Assembly: GCF_030486595.1 (NCBI RefSeq)
Contig: NZ_JAUJZH010000003.1
Span: 1-64,000 of the forward strand
Direction: 5' to 3'
DNA length: 64,000 nt
Source of the DNA: Variovorax ginsengisoli
Lineage (GTDB): Bacteria > Pseudomonadota > Gammaproteobacteria > Burkholderiales > Burkholderiaceae_C
A model generated the notes under the pieces. The model did not search any database, was not told the origin of the DNA, and worked only from the letters and a program-made list of their open reading frames with translations. Below are positions 25,330-38,200 of this stretch, piece after piece; position 1 is the stretch's first letter; each line of letters opens with the position of its first letter. A program made the translations under genes and the position numbers.

Positions 25330-26475
25330 ATGAAACGCTACTGGGAAATCGATGCATTGCGCGGGCTCATGCTCGTGCTGATGACCGTCACCCACCTGCC
25401 GACCCGGCTGACCGACCCGCTCGGACAGCCCTTCGGCTTCGTGTCGGCGGCCGAGGGCTTCGTGCTGCTGTCGGCGTTCGTCTCCGGACTGGTCTACAGC
25501 CGCATCGCGCGGACTCAGGGCGTCGACTCGATGCGCCGGGCCTTCTGGCGGCGCGCGCTCAAGGTCTACCTGAGCCAGGCCGCGACGCTCCTGTTCCTGT
25601 TCACGGTCATTTCCGCCGTGGGGCTGCGCATCGATCAGCCGGCGGTCAAGAATCTCTTGTCGTTCTATCTGGCCAATCCGCGCGAGGGTTTCCTGTATTC
25701 GCTGCTGCTGATCTACGAGCCGGCGCTGCTCGACATTCTTCCGATGTACATCTTCTTCATGCTGCTGAGCCCCTGGGTGCTGGCCTTCGCGCTGCGCCAT
25801 GGCTGGACCGGCGTGATGGTGGCCAGCGCCAGCCTGTGGGCGCTGGCGCAGTTCGGGCTCAGCGAATGGCTCTACGGCCTGACCGTGCGCCACACCGGCC
25901 TCGCCGTGCCTTTTCACGAGATGGGCGCCTTCAACGCCTTCGCCTGGCAGTTCCTCTGGTTCGCCGGCCTCTGGATCGGGGCCGGCCGCAATGCGCCCGG
26001 CGCGCAGCCGCTGCGCTTTCCGCACTGGCTGGTGTCGCTCGCCGGCGCGGCTGCGCTCTACGGATTCTGGTGGCGGCACCACGGCATCAACGGCCAGGCG
26101 CCCTTCGGCGGCGATGTCGAGCTGAACCTGCTGTTCGACAAGTGGCAGCTCGGTCCGCTGCGGCTGGTCAACCTGGCGGTGCTGGGCATCGTGGCGGTCC
26201 GCTTCGGGCCCGCCTTCATGCGGCGCATTCCCCGCCTGCAGTGGCTCGAAGACCTGGGCAGCGCGTCGCTGCCGGTCTTTTGCGCCCACCTGGTTGCTGT
26301 GCTGCTGGTGCTGGCGGTCTATGGCGACAGCCAGACGGCGCGGCCCTGGTGGGGCGACGTGCTCCTGCTGGCGGCGGTGTTCGGCTGGCTCTATGGCGTC
26401 GCCCGCGCCACGCTCTGGTGGGACGGGCGGCAGAAGCCGCCGGCCCTGCCGCTATCGCGCGCCCTGGGCGACTGA
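25330..26475 (+). CDS. OpgC-domain membrane acyltransferase
   Basis: A 381-residue inner-membrane protein with about ten helices, opening with KRYWEIDALRGLMLVLMTVTHLPTRL and then GFVSAAEGFVLLSAFVSGLVYSR. These segments are characteristic of the OpgC family that transfers succinyl groups to osmoregulated periplasmic glucans. The catalytic-type Asp/Arg of IDALRG and the His/Glu in the first two helices are present. It diverges from the alpha-2-macroglobulin gene across 126 bases. A cyclic glucan synthase is encoded 9 kb away, which gives a plausible acceptor. A general membrane acyltransferase role on another envelope glycan is the alternative. Confidence 0.88.
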   Translation: MKRYWEIDALRGLMLVLMTVTHLPTRLTDPLGQPFGFVSAAEGFVLLSAFVSGLVYSRIARTQGVDSMRRAFWRRALKVYLSQAATLLFLFTVISAVGLRIDQPAVKNLLSFYLANPREGFLYSLLLIYEPALLDILPMYIFFMLLSPWVLAFALRHGWTGVMVASASLWALAQFGLSEWLYGLTVRHTGLAVPFHEMGAFNAFAWQFLWFAGLWIGAGRNAPGAQPLRFPHWLVSLAGAAALYGFWWRHHGINGQAPFGGDVELNLLFDKWQLGPLRLVNLAVLGIVAVRFGPAFMRRIPRLQWLEDLGSASLPVFCAHLVAVLLVLAVYGDSQTARPWWGDVLLLAAVFGWLYGVARATLWWDGRQKPPALPLSRALGD

Positions 26476-27225
26476 GGTCCCGGTCGGCGTCGTTTCCTGC
26501 AGGTGCGAGGCGATCACCGACTGCCAGAGCCGGTAGCCCTCGTCGTTGAGGTGCAGCCGGTCGCCGCGGAACAGTTCCGCCCGGGGCCGGCCGTCGGCGG
26601 CCAGCATCGGCGTGAAGACGTCGATGTAGTCGCTGTTGGGGAGCCGCTTCAGGTAGGCGCCGATCACGTTGTTGGTTTCGCGGATGCCGGGCAGCAGCTT
26701 TTCGCGCGAGGGGCTGGGCTTGACCGAGATGTAGGCGATGCGGGTGTCGGGCAGGGCGGCGCGCACGGTGCTCGCGAACTGGGCAAAGCTTTCGAGCACC
26801 TGCAGCGGCGTGCGGCCCTCGGCCAGGTCGTTGTCGCCGGCATAGACCAGGACCAGCCGCGGCCTGTAGCGCACCACGAGCTCGGATGCGAACAGGCTGC
26901 AGTCGGCCATGGTCGAGCCGCCGAAGCCCCGGTTGACGACCACCGGCTGCTGGTTGAAGTCCTGCGCCAGCCGCGACCACATGCGGATCGTGGAACTGCC
27001 GACGAAGACCACGCCGCCCGGCTCGGGCAGCTGTTCGCGGTCGGCCGCGGCAAAGGCGGCGAGGTCGCCCTGCCAGCGGGCGCGCGCGGCGCTGTAGGCG
27101 GGCGAGGGGGTGGCTGCAGGCCCCGGCGCCGCGCTGCCGGGCAGCGGCTCGGCCTGTGCCGCCACCATGCCCGCGAACGCGAGGGAGACAAGGGCAAGGC
27201 GGGCAGCAGCTTTCATCGACACCAT
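26452..27225 (-). CDS. Secreted SGNH/GDSL-family hydrolase
   Basis: A 257-residue exported esterase-like protein. An N-terminal signal peptide (AARLALVSLAFAGMVAAQA) is followed by the SGNH blocks: FVGSSTIRMW for the nucleophile serine, NRGFGGSTMAD for glycine, YAGDNDLAEG for asparagine and GDRLHLNDEGYRLW for the Asp/His pair. It may de-esterify glycans or lipids in the periplasm. The ATG at 27216 is an equally good start. Its last 24 bases overlap the end of the convergent OpgC gene. Confidence 0.9.
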   Translation of the reverse strand: MVSMKAAARLALVSLAFAGMVAAQAEPLPGSAAPGPAATPSPAYSAARARWQGDLAAFAAADREQLPEPGGVVFVGSSTIRMWSRLAQDFNQQPVVVNRGFGGSTMADCSLFASELVVRYRPRLVLVYAGDNDLAEGRTPLQVLESFAQFASTVRAALPDTRIAYISVKPSPSREKLLPGIRETNNVIGAYLKRLPNSDYIDVFTPMLAADGRPRAELFRGDRLHLNDEGYRLWQSVIASHLQETTPTGTSVAQGAR

Positions 27226-27312
27226 CAGGGAGCAACGTTCTTCGACCGGAAACCGTTGGCAGCTTCCTGCCGACGCGGGCGCAAATGGTAACGACTCGTC
27301 AGGGCGTCCCGC

Positions 27313-28686
27313 TCACTGGCTGTTGCGGCCGATGCCCTGGTACACGATGCCGGCCTCTTTCATGGTGCCCGGCTCGTAGAGGTTGCGGCCGTCGAACACG
27401 ACCGGCGTCTTCATGAGCGCCTTGAGCCGTTCGAGGTTGGGGCTGCGGTAGGCTTTCCATTCGGTGACGATGATCAGCGCATCGGCGCCGGCCAGGGCCT
27501 CCATCGGGTCCTTGGCGGAAACGAAGCGGACGTTGTCGAGCAGCGCCGGCGCATCGGCGAAGTCCAGCTTCAGCACGCGCCGGGTCTCCTCGATCGCGAT
27601 CGGATCGTGCGCCACCACCCGGGCCCCGGCGCGCAGCAGCACGTCGAGCACGACCCGGCTCGGCGCCTCGCGCATGTCGTCGGTGTTCGGCTTGAAGGCC
27701 AGTCCCCAAAGTGCGAAGGTGCGCCCGGCGAGGTCGGTGCCGAAGCGCGCCAGCACCTTGTTGGTCAGCACGCTCTTCTGGTCGTCGTTGACCGCCTCGA
27801 CCGCTTCGAGCACCCGCAGCGCCTTTCCGTTGTCGCGGGCGGTCCGGGTCAGCGCCTGGATGTCCTTCGGAAAGCAGCTGCCGCCGTAGCCGGTGCCGGC
27901 GTACAGGAAGCTGTAGCCGATGCGCGGGTCGGAGCCGATGCCCTGGCGCACCGCCTCGATGTCGGCGCCGACCTGGTCGGCCAGGTTCGCCAGCTCGTTC
28001 ATGAAGCTGATGCGGGTGGCCAGCATCGCGTTGGCCGCGTACTTGGTGAACTCGGCCGAGCGCACGTCCATCACGCGGGTGCGCTCGTGGTTGCGGTTGA
28101 AGGGCGCATAGAGCCGGCGCATCCAGGCCAGCGCCTCGCGGCCGTTGTCGTCGTCGCTGTAGCCGATCACGATCCGGTCGGGCCGCATGAAGTCCTCGAC
28201 CGCCGCGCCTTCCTTGAGGAACTCGGGATTGCTGACGACCGAGAACCGGAGGTCGGAACGGCCGCGCCGGTCGAGTTCCTCCTGGATCACGGCCGTGACC
28301 TTGTCGGCCGTGCCCACCGGCACCGTCGACTTGTCGACCACGACCTTGAAGCCGTTCATGTAGCGGCCGATGTTGCGCGCCGCGGCCAGCACGTACTGGA
28401 GGTCGGCGCTGCCGTCCTCGTCGGGCGGCGTGCCGACCCCGATGAACTGGATGTCGCCGAAGGCCACCGAGGCCTCGATGTCGGTCGAGAAGGACAGCCG
28501 TCTGGCCGCGACGTTCGATTCCACGACGGCCTCGAGGCCGGGTTCGTAGATCGGGATGCCGCCGGCGTTGAGGGTGGCGATTTTGCCGGCGTCGACGTCG
28601 AGGCAGAAGACGTTGTTGCCGATGTCCGCCAGGCAGGCGCCGGTGACCAGGCCGACATAGCCCGTGCCGATGATCGTGATGTTCAT
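27313..28686 (-). CDS. ugd: UDP-glucose 6-dehydrogenase
   Basis: A 457-residue enzyme that oxidises UDP-glucose twice to UDP-glucuronate using NAD. It starts with the Rossmann motif [19 protein letters not shown], then [18 protein letters not shown], the substrate loop [14 protein letters not shown], the catalytic cysteine of [10 protein letters not shown] (about residue 270) and the C-terminal [16 protein letters not shown]. It lies 4 bases after the uxs gene, so its product feeds the enzyme encoded just before it. There is little untranslated DNA after its stop (87 bases to the hydrolase start). Confidence 0.96.
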   Translation of the reverse strand: MNITIIGTGYVGLVTGACLADIGNNVFCLDVDAGKIATLNAGGIPIYEPGLEAVVESNVAARRLSFSTDIEASVAFGDIQFIGVGTPPDEDGSADLQYVLAAARNIGRYMNGFKVVVDKSTVPVGTADKVTAVIQEELDRRGRSDLRFSVVSNPEFLKEGAAVEDFMRPDRIVIGYSDDDNGREALAWMRRLYAPFNRNHERTRVMDVRSAEFTKYAANAMLATRISFMNELANLADQVGADIEAVRQGIGSDPRIGYSFLYAGTGYGGSCFPKDIQALTRTARDNGKALRVLEAVEAVNDDQKSVLTNKVLARFGTDLAGRTFALWGLAFKPNTDDMREAPSRVVLDVLLRAGARVVAHDPIAIEETRRVLKLDFADAPALLDNVRFVSAKDPMEALAGADALIIVTEWKAYRSPNLERLKALMKTPVVFDGRNLYEPGTMKEAGIVYQGIGRNSQ

Positions 28687-28690
28687 GCGT

Positions 28691-29662
<972 letters not shown>

Positions 29663-29684
29663 GCGAGAGTCACTCCCTGGGAGG

Positions 29685-30527
29685 TCAGTTCGTTGGGTGC
29701 TGATGGCGTTGCTCGTACATCTTCGCGTCGACCAGCATGCGAAACCACAACGCCTGGAAAAAGGCGAAGTAGAAGCCTGTGGTGCCGTCCAGGAAGCCGA
29801 GCCGGAAAACGTAGCGGTAGACGAAATAGCCGAGCGAGCGGATGCCGGTCGGCAGCTTGTAATACAGCTCCTTGATGAAGCGGGTGCGTTCGCGGGCGTC
29901 GCCCATCAGGCGCGGCTGGAGCACATTGTCGCCGGCGACGCGGGGGCCGAGCTTTTCCCTGGCCTCGGCATCGCTCCAGCGGTTGTGGCTGGCGATCCAG
30001 TCGGCCAGGCGGGCCGAGTTCTTGTCGTGCATGAAGCCGTCGAGGCGGCCCGGCTTCGCGCTGCTGATGAAGTGCTGGTCGTAGAGCCGCGATTCGCAGC
30101 GGCCCAGGCCCGAACGGAAGAGCCGAAGGTGCCACGGATTGACGCCGCTGAAGCGCAGCATCCTGCCCATGAAATAGTCGCGGCGACGCAGCATGTAGGC
30201 ATCGAAGGCGGGCTGGCCCGCCAGCACGGCACTGATTTCAGCCACCGCGCGGTCGTCCAGCACCTCGTCGGCGTCGAGGTGAAGCTGCCAATCGCAGCTG
30301 CCCTCGACCTGGGCGATGGCCCAGTTGCGCTGGTCGCTGTAGTTGGAGAACGGGCGCTGCATGACCGTGCAGCCCAGCGCCTCGAGGATCGCGGGGGTTC
30401 CGTCCGACGAATGCGAGTCGACCACGACGATGTGCGGGCTGGCTTTCTGGGCCTGCGCCACGGTCTCGCGAATGATCGACGCGGAATTGAAGGTCAGGAT
30501 GACGATGATGCAGCGGTGTTTTTCCAT
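29685..30527 (-). CDS. Family 2 glycosyltransferase (WaaE/KdtX-like)
   Basis: A 280-residue GT2 enzyme similar to those that add sugars to the lipopolysaccharide inner core. The GT-A fold is recognisable in [58 protein letters not shown] (DxD motif) and WHLRLFRSG. The C-terminal part is aromatic and arginine rich ([30 protein letters not shown]) and probably membrane associated. ATG 30527 is used because GT2 homology starts here. It is 22 bases upstream of uxs, so UDP-xylose or UDP-glucuronate is a candidate donor, but this is inference. Confidence 0.85.
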   Translation of the reverse strand: MEKHRCIIVILTFNSASIIRETVAQAQKASPHIVVVDSHSSDGTPAILEALGCTVMQRPFSNYSDQRNWAIAQVEGSCDWQLHLDADEVLDDRAVAEISAVLAGQPAFDAYMLRRRDYFMGRMLRFSGVNPWHLRLFRSGLGRCESRLYDQHFISSAKPGRLDGFMHDKNSARLADWIASHNRWSDAEAREKLGPRVAGDNVLQPRLMGDARERTRFIKELYYKLPTGIRSLGYFVYRYVFRLGFLDGTTGFYFAFFQALWFRMLVDAKMYEQRHQHPTN

Positions 30528-30585
30528 GGGGTTCGGCGCTTGGAAGCAGCTTCGAAGGCAGGGTTCACCCGAATTCGTAAGCGCG

Positions 30586-30652
30586 AAGCATGCCAAACTT
30601 TAGCACTACATTCTTACATTTAGGAACATAACTGACGGTCGACCCCCTCCGT
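30586..30652 (-). promoter_or_regulatory. AT-rich promoter-like region before the UDP-xylose operon
   Basis: The 174 bases between argH and the glycosyltransferase gene contain a sharply AT-rich island in GC-rich surroundings. On the plus strand it holds spaced repeats of acatt (tacattcttacattt, 30607-30621) followed by aggaacat. This is where the promoter of the leftward glycosyltransferase-uxs-ugd unit should lie. Several possible -35/-10 pairs exist and none is decisive. Confidence 0.4.
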
Positions 30653-30701
30653 CCATCGGTCTATTGCCGCAGGACTTCACGGTTTGCGCCCACGGTGCGT
30701 G

Positions 30702-32099
<1,398 letters not shown>

Positions 32100-32121
32100 G
32101 GGAACCGTTCGGGAGGCAATA

Positions 32122-33237
32122 ATGGGTTTGTCACCCATTGTTTCTGCGATGCGCAACCCGTCGATTTTATCGGCCACCCCTTCGGCGTCGTCGGCGACGC
32201 CCCCCGCCACGCCTTCGACCGCCAGGGCGAAGGGGCCCGTGCGTCCCGCGAGGGCCCTGTTCGACGCCTGCCAGACCGGGGTTGTACTGCGCATGGTGCT
32301 GTTCGTCGAGGTGGTGGTGGCGGTCACCACGCTGTTCGCGGTCTCGACCTTGTCCGAATGGCTGCTGCTGGCCGCGACGGTCACCGGCGGCGCCTTGCCG
32401 GCCACGCTGACCTGGCTGCTCGCCACCTGCGCCTTGAAGCGCCTGCTGGCCCGGCTGCCGGTTCCGGGGCAGTATGCGACCGGTGCCTTGCTCGGCGCGC
32501 TGGCCGCCCTGTATGGCTGCGGCCTGCTGCGGCTGACGGGCGTGGTCGGCAGCGCGCCATGGCTGGCCAGCGCGCTGGCCGGCGCCTTGCTGGCCGGGCT
32601 GATGATGGCGGCGCTGGCGCTTCGCGCCCGCGGCCAGACGCCGGCGGCCACCACGGCGCGGCTGGCGGAACTGCAGTCGCGGATCCGCCCGCACTTTCTT
32701 TTCAACACCTTGAACAGCGCGATCGCCCTGGTCCGGCAGGAACCGGCCAAGGCCGAGGCCATGCTCGAAGACCTGAGCGAGTTGTTCCGCCAGGCCTTGG
32801 CCGACCCGGGCGAGTCGGTCACCCTGGCCGACGAGATCGCGCTGGCCGAACGCTACCTGGCGATCGAGCAGGTGCGCTTCGGCGACCGCCTGCGCGTGCG
32901 CTGGGACATCGATCCGGACGCCCATGGGGCCCGCCTGCCGCCCCTGCTGCTGCAGCCCCTGGTCGAAAACGCGGTCAAGCACGGCGTCGAGCCGAGCCCC
33001 GAAGGCGCCCGGCTGCGCATCCGCACCCAGCGCCGCGGTGCGATGGTGCTGATCGAGGTCATCAACAGCCTGCCGCCGCTGCGCTGGGCCGATGCGCCGC
33101 TGCCCCGCGGCCACGGCATCGCGCTGGACAACGTGCGCGATCGGCTGCGCCTGCTGCACGACATGCAGGCGCAGTTCAGCGCCGGCATGGACGACAAGAG
33201 CTATCGCGTCCGCATCGCCATTCCTGCTGAACCATGA
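32122..33237 (+). CDS. LytS/AlgZ-type membrane sensor histidine kinase
   Basis: A 371-residue kinase of the LytS/YehU/AlgZ group. About four membrane segments (residues 58-165) are followed by the His_kinase domain with the phospho-acceptor at His191 in [13 protein letters not shown]. The ATPase N-box is [13 protein letters not shown], with a late [16 protein letters not shown] 32122 is chosen for its strong gggagg site 5 bases upstream. The first 45 residues are Ala/Ser/Pro rich with no homology, so a later start (for example 32293) is possible. It overlaps the regulator gene by 4 bases. AlgZ homologues control alginate, twitching motility and cyanide in Pseudomonas; the target here is unknown. 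Confidence 0.9.
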   Translation: MGLSPIVSAMRNPSILSATPSASSATPPATPSTARAKGPVRPARALFDACQTGVVLRMVLFVEVVVAVTTLFAVSTLSEWLLLAATVTGGALPATLTWLLATCALKRLLARLPVPGQYATGALLGALAALYGCGLLRLTGVVGSAPWLASALAGALLAGLMMAALALRARGQTPAATTARLAELQSRIRPHFLFNTLNSAIALVRQEPAKAEAMLEDLSELFRQALADPGESVTLADEIALAERYLAIEQVRFGDRLRVRWDIDPDAHGARLPPLLLQPLVENAVKHGVEPSPEGARLRIRTQRRGAMVLIEVINSLPPLRWADAPLPRGHGIALDNVRDRLRLLHDMQAQFSAGMDDKSYRVRIAIPAEP

Positions 33238-33989
33238 GCATGTCGCCCCCACTTCGCACCCTCATCGTCGACGACGAATCGCTGGCGCGCTCGCGCCTGC
33301 GCAACCTTCTGGCCGACTGCCAGTCGCCGCCGGCCGAAGTCGTGGCCGAGGCGGCGCATGGCGAAGGCGCCCTCGACCAGTTGGCCCGCGCCCGCTTCGA
33401 CCTGGTGCTGCTGGACATCCACATGCCGGGCCTCGACGGGCTCGAGCTGGCGCGCCGGATCCGGGCCCGGCCGGCAGCGCCGGCAGTGGTGTTCGTGACC
33501 GCCTATGCGGCCCACGCGGTCACCGCCTTCGAGCTCGAGGCCGTCGACTACCTGACCAAGCCGGTGCGCGCCGAACGCCTGCAGCAGGCGCTGCAGAAGG
33601 CCGAGCGCTACCTGAAGGAGCGGCGGTCGCCGGTCGCCGAGCCGCAGGACGTGCTGCTGATCCAGGACCGCGGGCGCACCGAGCGGGTGCCGCTGTCGGA
33701 AATCCTCTATCTCAAGTCGGAGCTCAAGTACCTGACGGTGCGGACCGCCTCGCGCAGCCACATCTTCGACGGTTCGCTGGCCGAGCTCGAGGAGCGCTAC
33801 CCGGCCCGCTTCGTCCGGGTCCATCGCAACGCGCTGGTGGCCCGCGCGGCCATCCGCACCCTCGAGAAATACGACGACGGGGAGGACGCCGAAGGGTGGG
33901 CGCTGCGGCTCGACGGCATTCCCGAGCCTGTGATGGTGTCGCGGCGCCAGTTGTCGAGCGTGCGCGAAGCACTGAGGGACGCCCGGTGA
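33234..33989 (+). CDS. LytTR-type response regulator (AlgR-like)
   Basis: A 251-residue regulator. The receiver domain contains LIVDDESLARSRLRNLL, the phospho-acceptor Asp61 (LVLLDIHMPGLDG) and the Lys of DYLTKPVRAERL. A LytTR DNA-binding domain starts at about residue 145 (RVPLSEILYLKSELKYLTVRT) and ends with ARFVRVHRNALVARAAI and VMVSRRQLSSVREALR. It is coupled on both sides, by ATGA to the kinase and GTGA to the transporter. Its closest known analogue by architecture and neighbours is AlgR. The nearby glucan and exopolysaccharide genes are plausible but untested targets. Confidence 0.93.
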   Translation: MSMSPPLRTLIVDDESLARSRLRNLLADCQSPPAEVVAEAAHGEGALDQLARARFDLVLLDIHMPGLDGLELARRIRARPAAPAVVFVTAYAAHAVTAFELEAVDYLTKPVRAERLQQALQKAERYLKERRSPVAEPQDVLLIQDRGRTERVPLSEILYLKSELKYLTVRTASRSHIFDGSLAELEERYPARFVRVHRNALVARAAIRTLEKYDDGEDAEGWALRLDGIPEPVMVSRRQLSSVREALRDAR

Positions 33990-34045
33990 CCGAGCCCGTT
34001 ACCCCCGAACCCGTTACCCCCGAACCCGTTACCCCCGAACCCGTC
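33986..34045 (+). repeat. Four 15-base tandem repeats encoding PVTPE
   Basis: Four consecutive 15-base units, of the form acccccgaacccgtt, start at the GTG codon. The second and third copies (34001-34015, 34016-34030) are identical, the first and last differ at a few bases. They give a Thr-Pro-Glu-Pro-Val repeat at the cytosolic N-terminus of the AI-2E transporter. The unit length is a multiple of three, so copy-number changes would keep the frame. Confidence 0.92.
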
Positions 34046-35179
34046 GTGGCGGCCGAAGCCCAGGAGCCTGACCGCCTGATGCTGCACATGCCGGTCGACG
34101 TCCGAAGCGCCTCGCTGGTGGTGCTGGCGGTGCTGGCCAGCGTCTTCGCGCTGCGCTGGGCGGCGGCGGTCTTCATCCCGCTGCTGGTGAGCCTCATGCT
34201 GACCTACGCACTGGCACCGCTGGTCGACCGGCTCGAACGCTGGAAGGTCTCGCGCTGGATCGGCGCCGCCGTGATCCTGCTCGGCCTCGGCGGTGCCTTC
34301 GGCTGGACCGGCTACACGCTGGCCGGCAATGCCGGCGCGCTGGTCGATTCGCTGCCCCTCGCGGCGCAGAAGCTGCGCCTCGCGATGCGCACCGACGCCC
34401 GCGGCGCCGATCCCAGCACGCTCGACACCGTCCAGAAGGCCGCGGCGCAGCTCGAGCAGGCGGCCGAGGAGAACTCGGCCAAGGTGGCTTCGCGCAAGGG
34501 CGTGGCGCGGGTGATGATCGAGCGGCCGTCCTTCAACGTGCGCGACTACCTGTGGAGCGGCACAGTCGGGCTGATCGGCGCCGCCGGCCAGCTCACGCTG
34601 GTGGCCTTCCTGACTTTCTTCGCGCTCGGCAGCGGCGACACCTTCCGCCGCAAGCTGGTCAAGATCACGGGGCCCAGCCTGCAGAAGAAGAAGATCACGG
34701 TCCATGTGCTCGACGACATCACGGGCCATATCGAGCGCTACCTGCTGGTGCAGATCCTCACCAGCGCCATGGTGGGCGTCGCCACCGGCCTCGCGTTCTG
34801 GGCGATCGGCCTCGAGAACGCGGCGGTCTGGGGCATCGTGGCCGCGGTCACCAACCTGATTCCCTACATCGGCTCGGTGATCGTGATGGCCACCGCCGGA
34901 CTGGTCGCCTTCCTGCAGTTCAACGGCATCGAGATGGCACTGCTGGTCGGCGGCACCTCGCTGGTCATTCACACGCTGATCGGCAACCTGCTGGTGCCTT
35001 TCCTCACCAGCAAGACCAGCCGGATGAACCCGGTGGCGGTGTTCGTCGGCGTGATCTTCTGGGGCTGGCTGTGGGGCATCTGGGGCCTGCTGCTGGGCAT
35101 CCCGATCATGATGGTCGTCAAGGCGGTCTGCGACCACGTCGAAGACCTGGAGCCGATCGGGGAACTGCTGGGGGATTGA
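33986..35179 (+). CDS. AI-2E family transporter
   Basis: A 397-residue inner-membrane protein of the AI-2E/PerM family with about eight helices. It shows the N-terminal AAAVFIPLLVSLMLTYALAPLVDRLE, the central GQLTLVAFLTFFALGSGDTFR, and the C-terminal TNLIPYIGSVIV and GWLWGIWGLLLGIPIMM. The start is GTG at 33986, which overlaps the regulator stop as GTGA. The first 20 residues are a PVTPE repeat. Members export autoinducer-2 or act as Na+/H+ antiporters; the function here is undetermined. It is likely the third cistron of the two-component operon. Confidence 0.88.
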   Translation: MTEPVTPEPVTPEPVTPEPVVAAEAQEPDRLMLHMPVDVRSASLVVLAVLASVFALRWAAAVFIPLLVSLMLTYALAPLVDRLERWKVSRWIGAAVILLGLGGAFGWTGYTLAGNAGALVDSLPLAAQKLRLAMRTDARGADPSTLDTVQKAAAQLEQAAEENSAKVASRKGVARVMIERPSFNVRDYLWSGTVGLIGAAGQLTLVAFLTFFALGSGDTFRRKLVKITGPSLQKKKITVHVLDDITGHIERYLLVQILTSAMVGVATGLAFWAIGLENAAVWGIVAAVTNLIPYIGSVIVMATAGLVAFLQFNGIEMALLVGGTSLVIHTLIGNLLVPFLTSKTSRMNPVAVFVGVIFWGWLWGIWGLLLGIPIMMVVKAVCDHVEDLEPIGELLGD

Positions 35180-35200
35180 GCCGGGTGCGGCCTCAGCCGA

Positions 35201-38200
35201 TCAGCCGATCTGCACGATCGCGTCCTGCGGCCACATCCGCCAGATCACCCATTCGCCGATCGCCGCCCGGTGCGTCGCCGGTGTGCTTCCCGCGTCTCCG
35301 AACCGCAGCGTGAATCGCTTGCCGGCCAACTGCAGCGCGATCTCGAAACCCGGCCAGTGGGCCGGCACGCGCGGCGTCAGTGCGAGCTGGTCGCCGCGCA
35401 CCGAGAGGCCCAGCAGCGTCTCGACCGCCGCCCGGTGCAGCCATGCGGCCGAGCCCGTGTACCAGCTCCAGCCGCCCCGTCCTGCGTAAGGTGCGGCGCT
35501 GTAGATGTCGCCCGCCATCACGTAGGGCTCGATCTCGTAGAGCGGGCCGCGCTCCGGATGGCGCGCGCGGTGCGCGGGGCTCAGTCCCTCGAAGGTCTTC
35601 CATGCGCCTTCGGTGTCGCCGTCCAGGGCCTGCGCCATGAGCGCCCACACGGCGGCGTGCGCGTACTGGCCGCCGTTCTCGCGCACGCCGGGCGGGTAGG
35701 CCTGGATGTACCCCGGGTTGTTCGGCGAATGCGCGAGCGGCGGGTCCAGCAGCCGCATCAGGCCGAGGCGTTCGTCGTGCAGATGCGACTTCATCGACGC
35801 CAGGGCCGCCCCCGTGTGCGTCGGGTCCGAGGCGTTGGAGAGCACCGACCAGGCCTGCGCGATCAGGTCGATCGCGCATTCGTCGTTGATCGACGAGCCG
35901 AGCGGCGCGCCGTTGTCGAAGAAGGCGCGCCGGAACCAGGCGCCATCCCAGCCGGCGTCGTGCAGCGCGGCGATCCACCCCTGCCGGGCGGCCAGCCAGC
36001 GCTTCGCGCGCTCGCCCTCGCCGCGTGCCAGCGCGAAGGGGGCGAAGCGCTCGACCACGCTGCACAGGAACCAGGCCAGCCAGACCGACTCGCCGCGGCC
36101 TTCGTGGCCGACCCGGTTCATGCCGTCGTTCCAGTCGCCGGTGCCCATCAGCGGCAGCCCGTGCAGGCCGGTCGCGAGGCTCTTGTCGATCGCGCGGGCG
36201 CCGTGCTCGTATACGCTCGCGTTCTGCTCGCTGGTGCGCGGCGGGTAGTAGGCGTCCTCGGCACCCTCGGGGATCGCCGGGCCGTCGAGAAATGACACGC
36301 GCTCGTCGAGCAGGGATCGGTCCGCACTGACTTCCACGTAGTGGGCGGCGGCGAAGGGCAGCCACAGCAGGTCGTCCGAGAAATGCGTGCGCACGCCGGC
36401 GCCGCCGGGCATGTGCCACCAGTGCTGGACGTCGCCCTCGGGGAATTGCCGCGCCGCGTTGACGAGGATCTGCTCGCGCAGGCGCAGCGGGTCGGTCAGC
36501 GCGAAGGCCATCGCGTCCTGCAACTGGTCGCGGAAGCCGAAGGCGCCGCCGGCCTGGTAGAAGCCCGCCTTGGCCCAGAGGCGGCAGGACAGCGTCTGGT
36601 AGACCAGCCAGCGGTTGACCATGGCGTCGAACAACGGGTCGGGGGTGCTCACCTGCAGCCGGCCCAGCAGTTCGTCCCAGAAGCCGCGCGCCTGCGCCAG
36701 CGCTTCGCCGATGTCGCGCTGCTGCCAGCGCCGCGCCATGTCGACGGCCGCTTCGGCGCTGTCGGCATGTCCCAGCATGAAGCAGAAGCTGGCGCTGGCG
36801 CCGGCCGCCAGGCTGAACTCGCCGGCCACCGCCGCGCAGGCATCGAGGCCGCTGCCGGCTCGCCCGGCCAGGCTGTCGGGCAGCTCGATGCTGCCGCGCC
36901 CGGCGAAGAACTCGCTGCGGTCGCTGGTCCATTGGGTGGCCCCGCCGAGGCCGGCGATGGCGACAAAGCCGCTGCTGCCGCCGAAGCCGGCACTCGATTC
37001 GCGCTGCTGACCGAACACAGCGGGCAGGTCTTCGGGCTTCCAGGTGTGGACCGTGCGCCGTTCGCCGCGGGCCGCGCCGAGCTGCCACTCGACCATCGCG
37101 ACGGCGCGCAGCCGGCGCGCGCCGACGCCTTCGTTGCGCACCTTCACGTGGACCCCCTTGATGCGCTCCTCGCGATCGGCGAAGAAGGTGGTCTCGAGCA
37201 CCACGTTGCGGTGCAGGCATTCGAACACCGTGTAGCCCTGGCCGTGCCGCACGCGATGCCTGGCCGCGGCGCCGCCCCGGCCGGCCGGCGTCAGCGGCAG
37301 CAGTTCGCGGCTGTCGAGGTCCTGCAGCAGGTAGTGCTCGAAGGCCGGGTCCTGGACCGGATCGTTGGACCAGGGCGTGACCTGGTGCAGGCGGCTGTTG
37401 CCGGCCCAGGTGTAGCCGGTGCCTGCTTCGGAGACCTGGAAGCCGAAGTTCGGGTTGGCAATGACATTGACCCAGGGCCGCGCGGTGCGGCGATTGACGT
37501 CGACCTCGAAGCGGAATTCCCCGCTCTGCGCATCGAAGGCGCCCTGCGGCGCTGTCGCCGCGTCGGCCACGTGGGCCATCGCGGGAAGCCGGGCGATCGC
37601 CAGCGGCGGGCTCGCCACCGCGCCTTCGGAGGGCGGGCCCGCCGACTCGCGCAGCGCCGCCACCTGGGACTCCAGGGTGCGTCCGTCGGCCGTGAAGACG
37701 GCCCGCGCCAGGCTCGATAGCGCGGCCTTCTCGGCCGGCGTCAGTTCGGCGTCGCGCAGCAGGTAGAAGCCGGCCGCATCGTTGCGCGGGAAGCTGTTCT
37801 GAGTCTGCTGCGCGACCCGGCTGCGCAGTGCCTCGATGTCGCGCTGCAGCGGCATCAGGTAGGAATGGGGCTCGCCGTTGATCACCACCAGGTCGCAGGC
37901 GACGCCGCCGAAGCCCCACCAGGGCTGGGCCCGCAGCAGCGTGTCGACCAGGCCCTTGCCGGCCATCGAATGGATCGTCACGAGAACGATCGGCTTGTCG
38001 CCCGAGATGCCGAAGCGCCAGATCTGGCGCAGGTCGATCAGGCCGCGGTCGCGCATGGTGCGCGGCGTGGTGTAGGTCAGGATGGTCGTGAGGTCCTGCA
38101 GCGCGAGGTTCTTCGCCGGGTCGATGCTGAGGTCGCGCAGCCGCACCTGCGCCAGGGTGGCCGCCATCCGGGTCGCGCGCTCCACGTGCATCGGCTGCAG

